This document shows positions 8,106 through 15,311 of a DNA stretch of 38,966 nucleotides, piece by piece. The translations under genes were made by a program, and so were the position numbers. Numbering within the stretch: position 1 is the stretch's first letter; every line of letters begins with the position of its first letter. Below the pieces are notes generated by a model. The model was not told where the DNA came from, ran no database searches, and saw only the letters and a list, made by a program, of their open reading frames with translations. Origin of the DNA: Pedobacter sp. N36a (GTDB lineage Bacteria; Bacteroidota; Bacteroidia; Sphingobacteriales; Sphingobacteriaceae); the NCBI RefSeq assembly GCF_014472395.1, contig NZ_JACSZW010000017.1:1-38966 (forward strand), written 5' to 3'.

Positions 8106-10496
8106 TTAAAATGAAGAACTGACTTCTTGTTTTAGCGCTTTATTAATCGTAGCAATCCCCTTGATCAAAGCATCCGCATTAAATGCGATGCTACTGATTC
8201 CATTTTCGACCAACAAATGGGTAAAAGACTCCGAATCACTGGGAGCTTGCCCGCAAAGTCCGACTTTCTTATTCAATAATTTAGCTTTCTGGATCATTTG
8301 AACAATTAGAAATTTGCTGGCGGCATTTTCCTCATCAAATAAATCAGCCACCAGTGCCGAATCACGGTCGATTCCTAAAGTCAGCTGTGTAAGGTCATTT
8401 GAACCAATAGAGAAACCGTCGAATACCTCCGCAAATTCTTCCGCCAGTATGATGTTGCTAGGTATTTCTGCCATCACAAAAATTTCAAGCCCATTGTCTC
8501 CTTGTTTCAGCCCAAATTCTTTCATCAATTCAATTACTTTCTTCCCCTCCTGAACGGTACGGCAAAAAGGTATCATCAATTTCACATTGGTCAGGCCCAT
8601 TTCATTTCTTACCAGCTTCATCGCCTCACATTCCAATCGAAAACCTTCCCGGTAACGCTCATGGTGATATCTGGATGCTCCCCGGAAGCCAAGCATGGGA
8701 TTTTCTTCCTTGGGCTCAAACGACTGTCCGCCGATCAATCCTGCATATTCATTGGATTTAAAATCACTCATCCGAACAATAACTTCTTTCGGGTAAAAAG
8801 CCGCAGCGATGGTCGCAACTCCCTTTGAAAGCTGATCTACAAAATAGGTTTCCTTGTCAGCGTATAACCTTGTGAGTTCCTCAATTTCTAATCTCTCCTT
8901 TTCATCGCTGACCTGATCCGGCTTAATCAGCGCCATAGGATGAATTTTAACGCAATTGCTGATCAAAAATTCGAGTCGCAGTAAACCAACACCATGATTG
9001 GGATAAAATGACAGCCCAAAAGCCTTTTCAGGATCAGCAATGATCAGCTGCGCCTTAGGGCTCGCAGGAAGATCAACATCTTCCATATTGACAACAGTTT
9101 CTTTCCAGTTTAACTGCCCCTGATAGGCAAAACCCGTCTTACCTGCAGAACAGTCCAATGTAATTAAATCCCCATCTACGATCTGCGCTGTTGCATTGGT
9201 CGTCCCAACAATCGCAGCAGCCCCCAGCTCTCTGGCAATGATTGCAGCATGGCTGGTTCTTCCCCCTCGATTTGTGACTATTCCCGCCACTTTCTTCAAT
9301 ATTGGATCCCAATCTGGACTTGTGGTATCTGTAATTAAAATATCGCCTTGATGGAGCTTACCAGCTTCCTTCGGAGAAGTTAAAATTCTAGCCGGACCAC
9401 TCACAATCCTGCTGCCAATCGCTTCGCCTCTTGTTAATTCTATGCCCTTTTGCTCCAAATGATAGGACTTCAACTGCAAGATTTTTCGCTGCGAATGGAC
9501 GGTTTCAGGACGCGCCTGTATGATATATAGCTGATGACCAATCCCATCCTTTGCCCACTCAAAATCCATCGGTACTTGATAGTGTTTTTCAATAATCAGC
9601 GCCCATTTAGCCAGCTTTTCTATTTCTATATCCTCCAATACAAACTTATCCTGCAAATCTGCTGGTGTATCGTTGTTTACCGTAGAATTGACATCGTCAT
9701 CCAATTCAGCATAAGACATCATTTTATGTTTACTGCCCAAATTCTTTTGTATCACAGCACGGAAGCCTTTCTCCAGACTAGGTTTAAAAACCAGAAACTC
9801 ATCAGGAGTCACTGTCCCCTGAACAATGTTTTCCCCTAGTCCCCATACCCCGGCAATATGTACAATGTTTCTAAATCCAGATTCCGGCTCCAGGGTAAAG
9901 CCAATACCTGAACAGCCAATGTCTGAACGGATCATCTCCTGTATCCCAACAGAAAGAAATACTTTGCCATGTTCAAAACCTTTATCCTCCCGGTATTTAA
10001 TCGCCCTATCCGTATACAATGAGGCAAAACATTGTTTAACGGCATGAAGAAGGGTATAATTCCCCCTAATGTTTAAATAGGACTCATGGAGACCAGCAAA
10101 ACTGGACTCAGGAAGGTCTTCAGCGGTCGCACTGCTTCGGACAGCGACTTCTTGTGCCCCATCATCGAACATGGCATCATAAGCACCTAGAATAGCCATA
10201 CCAAGTTCATTGGTCAGACGGCCAGACATCATCAGCGCCCTGGCCTTTGCGCCTACCTCTGCCAAATTCTTGAATTCATTTTTGTCTAATGATTTCATGA
10301 GTTGCGCTAAGGCTTCCTCCAGTTGGTTACAACGAACAAAGTACTGATATGCCTGCACAGTAACCGCAAAACCTTTTGGTATTAAAATGCCTTTAGGTGT
10401 TAAATTAGTGAACATCTCACCCAAGGAAGCATTCTTTCCGCCCACCTGAGCAATGTCTTTCATGCCTATCTCGCTAAATTTTTTAACATATTCCAT
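8106..10496 (-). CDS. ppsA: Phosphoenolpyruvate synthase
   Basis: 796 aa, the expected length (E. coli PpsA 792). Order of domains: N-terminal ATP-grasp nucleotide-binding domain (VGGKNASLGEM, VRSSATAEDLPESSFAG at about 119-135, QARPET at 327-332), phosphohistidine swivelling domain with GGRTSHAAIIAREL (phospho-acceptor His416), and C-terminal PEP/pyruvate TIM barrel (LRLEFLIS, GFRGASRY, SIGSNDLTQL, GLCGQAPSD). It converts pyruvate, ATP and water to PEP, AMP and phosphate. The reaction opposes glycolysis, so its place beside pfkB-ldhA suggests carbon flux is switched in this cluster. A weak TGA-N6-TCA-like sequence (TAA-N6-TCA, 10549-10560) lies about 58 bp upstream of the start. Confidence 0.95.
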   Translation of the reverse strand: MEYVKKFSEIGMKDIAQVGGKNASLGEMFTNLTPKGILIPKGFAVTVQAYQYFVRCNQLEEALAQLMKSLDKNEFKNLAEVGAKARALMMSGRLTNELGMAILGAYDAMFDDGAQEVAVRSSATAEDLPESSFAGLHESYLNIRGNYTLLHAVKQCFASLYTDRAIKYREDKGFEHGKVFLSVGIQEMIRSDIGCSGIGFTLEPESGFRNIVHIAGVWGLGENIVQGTVTPDEFLVFKPSLEKGFRAVIQKNLGSKHKMMSYAELDDDVNSTVNNDTPADLQDKFVLEDIEIEKLAKWALIIEKHYQVPMDFEWAKDGIGHQLYIIQARPETVHSQRKILQLKSYHLEQKGIELTRGEAIGSRIVSGPARILTSPKEAGKLHQGDILITDTTSPDWDPILKKVAGIVTNRGGRTSHAAIIARELGAAAIVGTTNATAQIVDGDLITLDCSAGKTGFAYQGQLNWKETVVNMEDVDLPASPKAQLIIADPEKAFGLSFYPNHGVGLLRLEFLISNCVKIHPMALIKPDQVSDEKERLEIEELTRLYADKETYFVDQLSKGVATIAAAFYPKEVIVRMSDFKSNEYAGLIGGQSFEPKEENPMLGFRGASRYHHERYREGFRLECEAMKLVRNEMGLTNVKLMIPFCRTVQEGKKVIELMKEFGLKQGDNGLEIFVMAEIPSNIILAEEFAEVFDGFSIGSNDLTQLTLGIDRDSALVADLFDEENAASKFLIVQMIQKAKLLNKKVGLCGQAPSDSESFTHLLVENGISSIAFNADALIKGIATINKALKQEVSSSF

Positions 10497-10570
10497 GATA
10501 CGTTCGTTTTTAAGGTAATAAAATATGACAAATGATTTTTCACCAATCTAAATGGGTTCACTATTCGGCC

Positions 10571-11410
10571 TTAATGGTGTGCGATAAACAAAGGTTTATC
10601 CAAACCGTTCATGAGCACGTCTGCTAAACTATGTTTAACCCACCTGGAAAATTTACTCCTTCTGTAAGCACCCAATACAACCAAGTCATTCTTTCCAGAA
10701 TCATTTAAGTAAGCCAGTATATTTTCTTCTACATTTCCATTTAATAAGCTATAATTTGCATTTGGAAAACACCGATTTATAAAATCTACCATCAAGATGT
10801 TTCCGGGAAGGTGTCCCTCTGCAACATCTCCTTCATTCACAGAAACTAAGTCGACAGGAAGGTCTCCCCAATCCTTAAAAAGATAGCTAAACATTTTTAT
10901 CGCAAAGATTGAAGACGGACTACCATCATATAACAGCACTATTTTTTCAGGAATTTGGAAATGATCAGGAACCACAATTACCGGACATTGAACATCTGCC
11001 AACATCTCTTTTATAAACCCAGATGGTTTCTTTTCATCAGTCCTTGTAAATTTCTCATGTTTGTTTACAATGATGAGGTCAGCAAACATACTTTCATACT
11101 GCAATTCTTCTACTGCAATACTGTTATCCCGATGAATCGCATATTTAATTTCTGCCTGCTCACATAATCTTTGAAACTGAGATACCGACTCATCTCTTTG
11201 CAATTGATCCTTTTCATTCCAAACTTTCATATCGGATTCCGGATCGGACGAATCTTTTAATACCTTACTTAGGTTATAATTATGATAAAAAAAAGCATCA
11301 AGAAAAACACCTGTCAGACAACTGTCAGATTTTTTTGCTAATGCAATAGCGTAATTAAAGGTACTTTCACATAATTTGTAGCCGTCAAAAACAGCGAGAA
11401 AATTTTTCAT
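10571..11410 (-). CDS. Universal stress protein, two Usp domains
   Basis: 279 aa with two UspA-like halves. The first opens with KNFLAVFDGYKLCESTFNYA and ends IKEMLADVQCPVIVVP (about residues 1-150). The second starts KIVLLYDGSPSSIFAI and ends SLADVLMNGLDKPLFIAHH. The ATP-binding glycine pattern of classical UspA (G-2X-G-9X-G) is poorly kept, especially in the first half, so it may be of the non-ATP-binding type. It is the last gene of a three-gene minus-strand unit (L,D-transpeptidase-like, Usp, Usp), 20 bp after the preceding Usp gene. A cytoplasmic stress or quiescence role is the family expectation; nothing in the sequence shows the ligand. Confidence 0.8.
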   Translation of the reverse strand: MKNFLAVFDGYKLCESTFNYAIALAKKSDSCLTGVFLDAFFYHNYNLSKVLKDSSDPESDMKVWNEKDQLQRDESVSQFQRLCEQAEIKYAIHRDNSIAVEELQYESMFADLIIVNKHEKFTRTDEKKPSGFIKEMLADVQCPVIVVPDHFQIPEKIVLLYDGSPSSIFAIKMFSYLFKDWGDLPVDLVSVNEGDVAEGHLPGNILMVDFINRCFPNANYSLLNGNVEENILAYLNDSGKNDLVVLGAYRRSKFSRWVKHSLADVLMNGLDKPLFIAHH

Positions 11411-11430
11411 ATGCTTAGATGATTAAGATT

Positions 11431-12327
11431 TCAGGATACAGGCTTTAAAATTTCCATATATTTCGGGGAGAAAACCAATAAAGGGATTTTTGTATGTCTG
11501 GAGAGTTTTTGAGTATGGCTTCCCTTAAATATTTTCCCCAATAGATTGTGCTGACGATGAGCAATAGCTATCAGGTCAACATCCTCTTGTCCAGCAATCC
11601 ATTGCAGTCCATTATCAACATCTATATTCCATATATACTCATATTTTATGCCTGAACTTTTGATAATGGGCTTTATTTTATTGAAAAAATCATCTGTTTT
11701 TTCCTGCACCTTGCTTTGAGCGCCAACCTCCTTATTTGTAATATGAACAATCGTAATCTGCGCATTTAAAGGTGAGGCCAGGTTCAGCAAAAATTCAAGA
11801 ACCTGCAAATCCTCTAGATTTAGATCTGTTGCGAATGCAATTTTTCTAATCTTCTTAAAACCTGCCTCATAGGGTACCAGCAATAAAGGTACCGTCGCCT
11901 TTTCAATCATTTCTTTACTATTGCTCCCCAAAATAAATTGAGTGAGCCCAGAAGCGCCGGCAATCCCCATCACCACCAGATCTGCCTTTTCCTTTCCAGC
12001 AAGTTCAGCCACCACCTCAGTCACACTTCCAACACCACTTTCATAGTCTAAATTTGGACAATATTCCTCTTCTTCAAGGGAGCATGATGGATCAATCAAT
12101 GATTTAACCATGACGTCCAAATCACCGTTGACCTCTTCTTTTAGCGCCGCGTAATCCATCAATGGCCAAGCTACTCGTGATGCCATTGGTGCTTCAGCAG
12201 GGACTTTAAATGCATTACACAATAGAATATCCGCCTTCAACTTCTTAGCTAATGCTAAAGCATAGCGCGCAGCATTTTCGGCTGGCACAGAGAAGTCTGT
12301 GGGTATTATTATCTTTTTCATAGTCAT
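11431..12327 (-). CDS. Universal stress protein, tandem UspA domains
   Basis: 298 aa. Domain 1 begins MKKIIIPTDFSVPAENAARY and ends with the nucleotide-binding type loop GIAGASGLTQFILGSNSKEM followed by VPLLLVPYE (to about residue 155). Domain 2 (FKKIRKIAFATDLNLEDLQV onward) ends GKIFKGSHTQKLSRHTKIPLLVF. The glycine spacing in domain 1 is close to the ATP-binding UspA signature. Two Met codons are possible: 12327 (MTMKK) and 12321 (MKKIIIP); the second gives the canonical Usp N-terminus. It lies 31 bp after the L,D-transpeptidase-like gene, and so is probably controlled by the promoter with the 13722-13737 palindrome. Confidence 0.88.
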   Translation of the reverse strand: MTMKKIIIPTDFSVPAENAARYALALAKKLKADILLCNAFKVPAEAPMASRVAWPLMDYAALKEEVNGDLDVMVKSLIDPSCSLEEEEYCPNLDYESGVGSVTEVVAELAGKEKADLVVMGIAGASGLTQFILGSNSKEMIEKATVPLLLVPYEAGFKKIRKIAFATDLNLEDLQVLEFLLNLASPLNAQITIVHITNKEVGAQSKVQEKTDDFFNKIKPIIKSSGIKYEYIWNIDVDNGLQWIAGQEDVDLIAIAHRQHNLLGKIFKGSHTQKLSRHTKIPLLVFSPKYMEILKPVS

Positions 12328-12358
12328 TTATATTTAAATGTTAAGTTGAATCCTACTC

Positions 12359-13672
12359 CTATTTATCTTTTTTTTGCTTTTGCATCGGAAGATTGCCCCA
12401 GCCGTAAAAAGCCAGTTCCAGCGCTTTGTCCATTTGATAGATGTCATCATACTCCACAAGACCATTTTCACCAATTGCGCAGGTGAGGTAAGTGATTTTT
12501 AATGGAATCGGCGTTTTGAGGTTAAATGTCTTTTGCTGAGCCTGAGCAATTGCCTGATGCAGTAAATCGCTCTTTTGCATTTGTCCATCTGCATTGAGCA
12601 GTATTTTAGCGAGCTTTTCGCCCTGCTGAACCTGTATATAGCCAGGGCTTAATGCCCGCATTTCAGGTTCAAAAAGCTGCTGTTCCAGTGCATCATTGAT
12701 ATAGATACCAAAGGTATGCTGAAATCTAAAAAACACGCCCCCATAAACCTGATCAGCAACAGGCCGAACCAGGGTTGAAAACCGGCTGATGGAGCGATGT
12801 AATACAGGAGTTGGACTGCTGGGCCTACCCAGTACTACCTTAAATAAATAGCTGGTATCCGGCAGCTGTAATTTCAACGTATAGGAGGGAATATTTACCT
12901 GAATAAAAGTAGCTTCCTGAATGGACTCCCAGCGAAGCCGTTCCATATTAATGGCCAGCTTTCTGACGATACCTTCTGGGCTCTCATAACAATCCTCTGT
13001 ATACTGACCTTTTATCAGTTTCATGTAGTCCTGCATCAATACATATGCGCTAAGTTTTGGCTGAACATTGAGCACGGCGGCCATAAAATCAGGCTGCCTC
13101 AACGCATCTAGTAAAATATCTTCTGCACAAAAGCCCTGCACGTTCCCCTGATCCAATTTGGCAGGCGTAAAAACCGGATTAAGTTTTCCAAAATGCAAAT
13201 GGTTCATGAAAGTAATCAATGCATCGCTCAGCAGCATATCAAACCATGCTTTCTGACTAGCATTCACTTTCGATGATTTCTCCAAAATATCATGCATAGT
13301 ACGATACAAAAGGTCTTTGGGATGGTAATCAGCGTGGTTCAGCCCAAATTGCAGCACACAATCCAACATCAGTAAAGCCTCCCAGGTTCTGAGTATATCC
13401 TTTTCAGGTGTGATCCATATCGGTTCAAATTCTGATTGACTATAAAGCCGCAGTACTGATTTTGGATAATGAAATTTTTCAGTCTCCAGACCTGACTTGA
13501 GCACTTTTCTGATGACAGATGCTACCGCTTTGTCCTGGCTGAGCTGAGGCTTAAACGCAGGCGCTGAATTTATCACAGAGGCCACTGTTTGCGTACCCAG
13601 TGGCAGCAAGAAAACCAATAGAAAATATAGCTTAATCTTGATGGCAAAACAGGTTTTCCTCAACGGTGTCAT
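12359..13672 (-). CDS. L,D-transpeptidase-like protein lacking catalytic residues
   Basis: 437 aa. It has an uncleaved or cleavable N-terminal hydrophobic segment (about residues 12-32), the scaffold region of YcbB-type murein L,D-transpeptidases (QSEFEPIWITPEKD near 79-92, GLNHADYHPKDLLY, YKT-like helices, LAINMERLRW at 239-248) and a YkuD-like core. The YkuD signature S-H-G-C-I-R-V is here S-P-G-Y-I-Q-V (342-348): the nucleophilic Cys is Tyr345, and the His and Arg are also gone. The upstream substrate-loop motif with two conserved Trp/Pro residues is also degenerate (SRFSTLVRP). The frame is intact and well preserved otherwise, so this looks like a pseudoenzyme with a structural or binding role, or a very young dead gene. 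First gene of an operon with two Usp genes. Confidence 0.75.
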   Translation of the reverse strand: MTPLRKTCFAIKIKLYFLLVFLLPLGTQTVASVINSAPAFKPQLSQDKAVASVIRKVLKSGLETEKFHYPKSVLRLYSQSEFEPIWITPEKDILRTWEALLMLDCVLQFGLNHADYHPKDLLYRTMHDILEKSSKVNASQKAWFDMLLSDALITFMNHLHFGKLNPVFTPAKLDQGNVQGFCAEDILLDALRQPDFMAAVLNVQPKLSAYVLMQDYMKLIKGQYTEDCYESPEGIVRKLAINMERLRWESIQEATFIQVNIPSYTLKLQLPDTSYLFKVVLGRPSSPTPVLHRSISRFSTLVRPVADQVYGGVFFRFQHTFGIYINDALEQQLFEPEMRALSPGYIQVQQGEKLAKILLNADGQMQKSDLLHQAIAQAQQKTFNLKTPIPLKITYLTCAIGENGLVEYDDIYQMDKALELAFYGWGNLPMQKQKKDK

Positions 13673-13721
13673 AAGCGAATCTTTTAGTCACACAAACTAA
13701 CTAACTTACAGTCAATTAAAT

Positions 13722-13737
13722 AATGATAACGATCATT
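13722..13737 (-). promoter_or_regulatory. CRP/FNR-like palindrome upstream of the L,D-transpeptidase/Usp operon
   Basis: AATGATAACGATCATT is a perfect inverted repeat with 6-bp arms and a 4-bp spacer. It holds the core TGA-N6-TCA and matches eight of ten positions of the FNR half-sites (TTGAT-N4-ATCAA). Its centre is about 57 bp upstream of the start of the minus-strand gene. Function is inferred from form and position only. Confidence 0.6.
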
Positions 13738-13773
13738 CATAGTCATGACTTTCAGCACATTAGGAGATAAAAG

Positions 13774-13793
13774 CACTTGATACCGGTCAAGTG
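13774..13793 (+). promoter_or_regulatory. CRP/FNR-like palindrome upstream of the TerB-like gene
   Basis: CACTTGA-N6-TCAAGTG with perfect 7-bp arms. Written as TTGAT-N4-GTCAA it matches nine of ten FNR consensus positions. The centre is about 62 bp upstream of the ATG at 13846. It shares the TGA-N6-TCA core and the spacing with the palindromes at 13722-13737 and 19632-19645. The arms also span the TTG at 13777, an in-frame alternative start I reject for the downstream gene. Confidence 0.65.
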
Positions 13794-13845
13794 TACAAAT
13801 GATATTCATCATCATAATCCTGCGCCAATAGTGTTTACTTTGCAT

Positions 13846-14268
13846 ATGGAAACCTCAAATCGCAAACTAAGAATTTTCTATCAGCAACTTTCGAAACTGT
13901 TTTATGCAATGGCAGCCATAGATGGCACCATCAGAGAAGAAGAAGTAAATGAATTGAAAATTATAGTTAAAAAGGAATGGCATCCCATTGAGGATAAACT
14001 GGACGAATATGGAACAGATTTTGTCTATTATATCTTCATCACATTTGACTGGCTTAGCGCAAATGACTGGAATATTAAAAAAGTAATCCCCGAGTTTAAA
14101 ACTTATAAAAGAAATCATCAGCAGCTATTTACCGCAGCCATAAATAAACTCATTCTCAGAACCTGCTATGCCATAGCCTCAGCATTTGCATTGAGGAATA
14201 AATCAGAAATGGTGCTGTACAGCCAGATTGTAGCAGTCCTCAGCGACCATCCCACAGAAATGAAATGA
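13846..14268 (+). CDS. TerB-like alpha-helical protein
   Basis: 140 aa from the ATG at 13846. An in-frame TTG at 13777 would add 23 residues (rich in His and Asn) but falls inside the palindrome, so the internal Met is preferred. The N-terminal half has the look of a TerB/DjlA-type domain: LSKLFYAMAAIDGTIREEEV, an acidic helix turn where metal-binding residues sit in TerB, then a second helical repeat. The rest is helical and has no signal peptide. TerB proteins are linked to tellurite and membrane stress, but the exact role is unknown. It is divergent from the L,D-transpeptidase/Usp operon and shares its control region, suggesting joint regulation. Confidence 0.65.
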   Translation: METSNRKLRIFYQQLSKLFYAMAAIDGTIREEEVNELKIIVKKEWHPIEDKLDEYGTDFVYYIFITFDWLSANDWNIKKVIPEFKTYKRNHQQLFTAAINKLILRTCYAIASAFALRNKSEMVLYSQIVAVLSDHPTEMK

Positions 14269-14319
14269 ACCTTTTAAAGTCTGCCCTACGCAGGGTATCA
14301 ATTTGTAAAATCTCCTATC

Positions 14320-14370
14320 ATGAAAACCATATTGTGCCTTACTAATCCAACTGAGCTCAGTAGTGATTAA
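14320..14370 (+). pseudogene. Possible remnant of a Usp N-terminus
   Basis: A 16-codon frame reads MKTILCLTNPTELSSD. Its first residues resemble the start of Usp proteins in this window (MKTILIPTDFSEPA), with the T-D-F-S turn changed to T-N-P-T. It could be what is left of a fourth Usp gene before phosphoglycerate mutase, or a coincidence; the stretch is too short to decide. Confidence 0.2.
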
Positions 14371-14390
14371 TTCTTGCTATAGAAACGACG

Positions 14391-15026
14391 ATGACAGCAC
14401 CTAAATCGAATGGAAATACTCCTATTCTGATCATTCTAAGACATGGACAATCCATATGGAACCAGGAAAACCGCTTCACTGGGTGGCAAGATGTTGAGCT
14501 CAGCAATAAAGGCATCCAGGAGGCCACATTAGCTGGTATCAGGCTGAAAACTGAACACATTGATATTGCATTTACATCCAGCTTAAAACGGGCACAGCAT
14601 ACTTTAGATATCATCCTTAAGGAAATCGGACCATCAGCCATACCGGTACTTAAAGACAAAGCACTGAATGAAAGGTCTTACGGAAACCTGGAAGGTTTAA
14701 ATAAAAGCGAAACTGCGTTGAAATATGGTGAAGCACAAGTCATCCTTTGGCGTCGGTCGTTCAATACCGCAGCACCCGGCGCTGAAAGTCTTAAGGATAC
14801 TTACAATAGAGTGGTTCCTTATTTCAAATCAACAATTGCAGCGCATTTAAACCTAGGTAAAACCGTACTGATTGTAGCCCATGGCAATAGCTTGAGGGCA
14901 TTGGTGATGTATCTTGAAAACCTGAGTCCCGAAGAAATCGTACAAACAGAGATCCCAACGGGTATTCCCATAAAATACAGCCTTAATGCAGCATTGGAAA
15001 TCGTTAAAAAAGAAGTCCTGATTTGA
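14391..15026 (+). CDS. gpmA: 2,3-bisphosphoglycerate-dependent phosphoglycerate mutase
   Basis: 211 aa. The histidine phosphatase signature is plain: LRHGQSIWNQENRFTGWQDV with phospho-acceptor His18, then FTSSLKRAQHT, Glu94 in LNERSYGNLEG and the second His164 in VAHGNSLRAL. The NRFTGW and YGNLEG stretches mark GpmA rather than general phosphatases. It interconverts 3- and 2-phosphoglycerate in lower glycolysis. The protein is somewhat shorter than E. coli GpmA (250 aa), as in many bacteria of this type. The start ATG has no visible Shine-Dalgarno. It lies in the stress island with pfkB, ldhA and pps, extending the glycolytic theme. Confidence 0.93.
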   Translation: MTAPKSNGNTPILIILRHGQSIWNQENRFTGWQDVELSNKGIQEATLAGIRLKTEHIDIAFTSSLKRAQHTLDIILKEIGPSAIPVLKDKALNERSYGNLEGLNKSETALKYGEAQVILWRRSFNTAAPGAESLKDTYNRVVPYFKSTIAAHLNLGKTVLIVAHGNSLRALVMYLENLSPEEIVQTEIPTGIPIKYSLNAALEIVKKEVLI

Positions 15027-15133
15027 TTTTTTAGCGGCTTTCCAATAGCCACTTAAATGGTTTTGATTTTCTCTCCGGATGTAATCCATATTGTGCTATA
15101 CTTCTTTCTTTTCATGGTAAACCTTACCAAAAA

Positions 15134-15301
15134 TCACAATTGGAAGAATTCATCTAGGGTGCCATAACCGCCAGGCATCAGACCTATGAAATGTAGTTGT
15201 CTAAATCCCCGGATAAATTCCCTCGTGATCTTGAGGGTAAATAATAAATCCTTCCATCTCGATTGTGGACCTTCAAGAAAAATAATCTCCGATTTACTCA
15301 T
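15134..15301 (-). pseudogene. LOG-family (TIGR00730-like) protein with internal deletion
   Basis: A 55-aa frame joins two distant parts of a LOG-family (lysine-decarboxylase-like, cytokinin-activation) protein. Residues 1-40 read like the N-terminus (FLEGPQSRWKDLLFTLKIT, REFIRGFRQL). Residues 41-55 carry the active-site motif PGGYGTLDE, which normally lies about 100 residues further on. The nucleotide-binding GGGPG part and everything between are missing, and the frame stops just after the motif. This is best explained by a large in-frame deletion plus loss of the 3' end. The relic lies 10 bp upstream of the P-type ATPase stop, on the same strand. Confidence 0.7.
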
Positions 15302-15311
15302 GATATATACC

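Noticed and set aside
13777..13845. TTG start for the TerB-like gene at 13777
   Set aside because: The codon lies inside the 7-bp-arm palindrome and the added residues are low-complexity; ATG at 13846 gives a normal N-terminus.
15027..15060. Terminator after gpmA (AGCGGCT/AGCCACT)
   Set aside because: One mismatch in seven pairs, and the T-run lies before the stem on the plus strand, not after.
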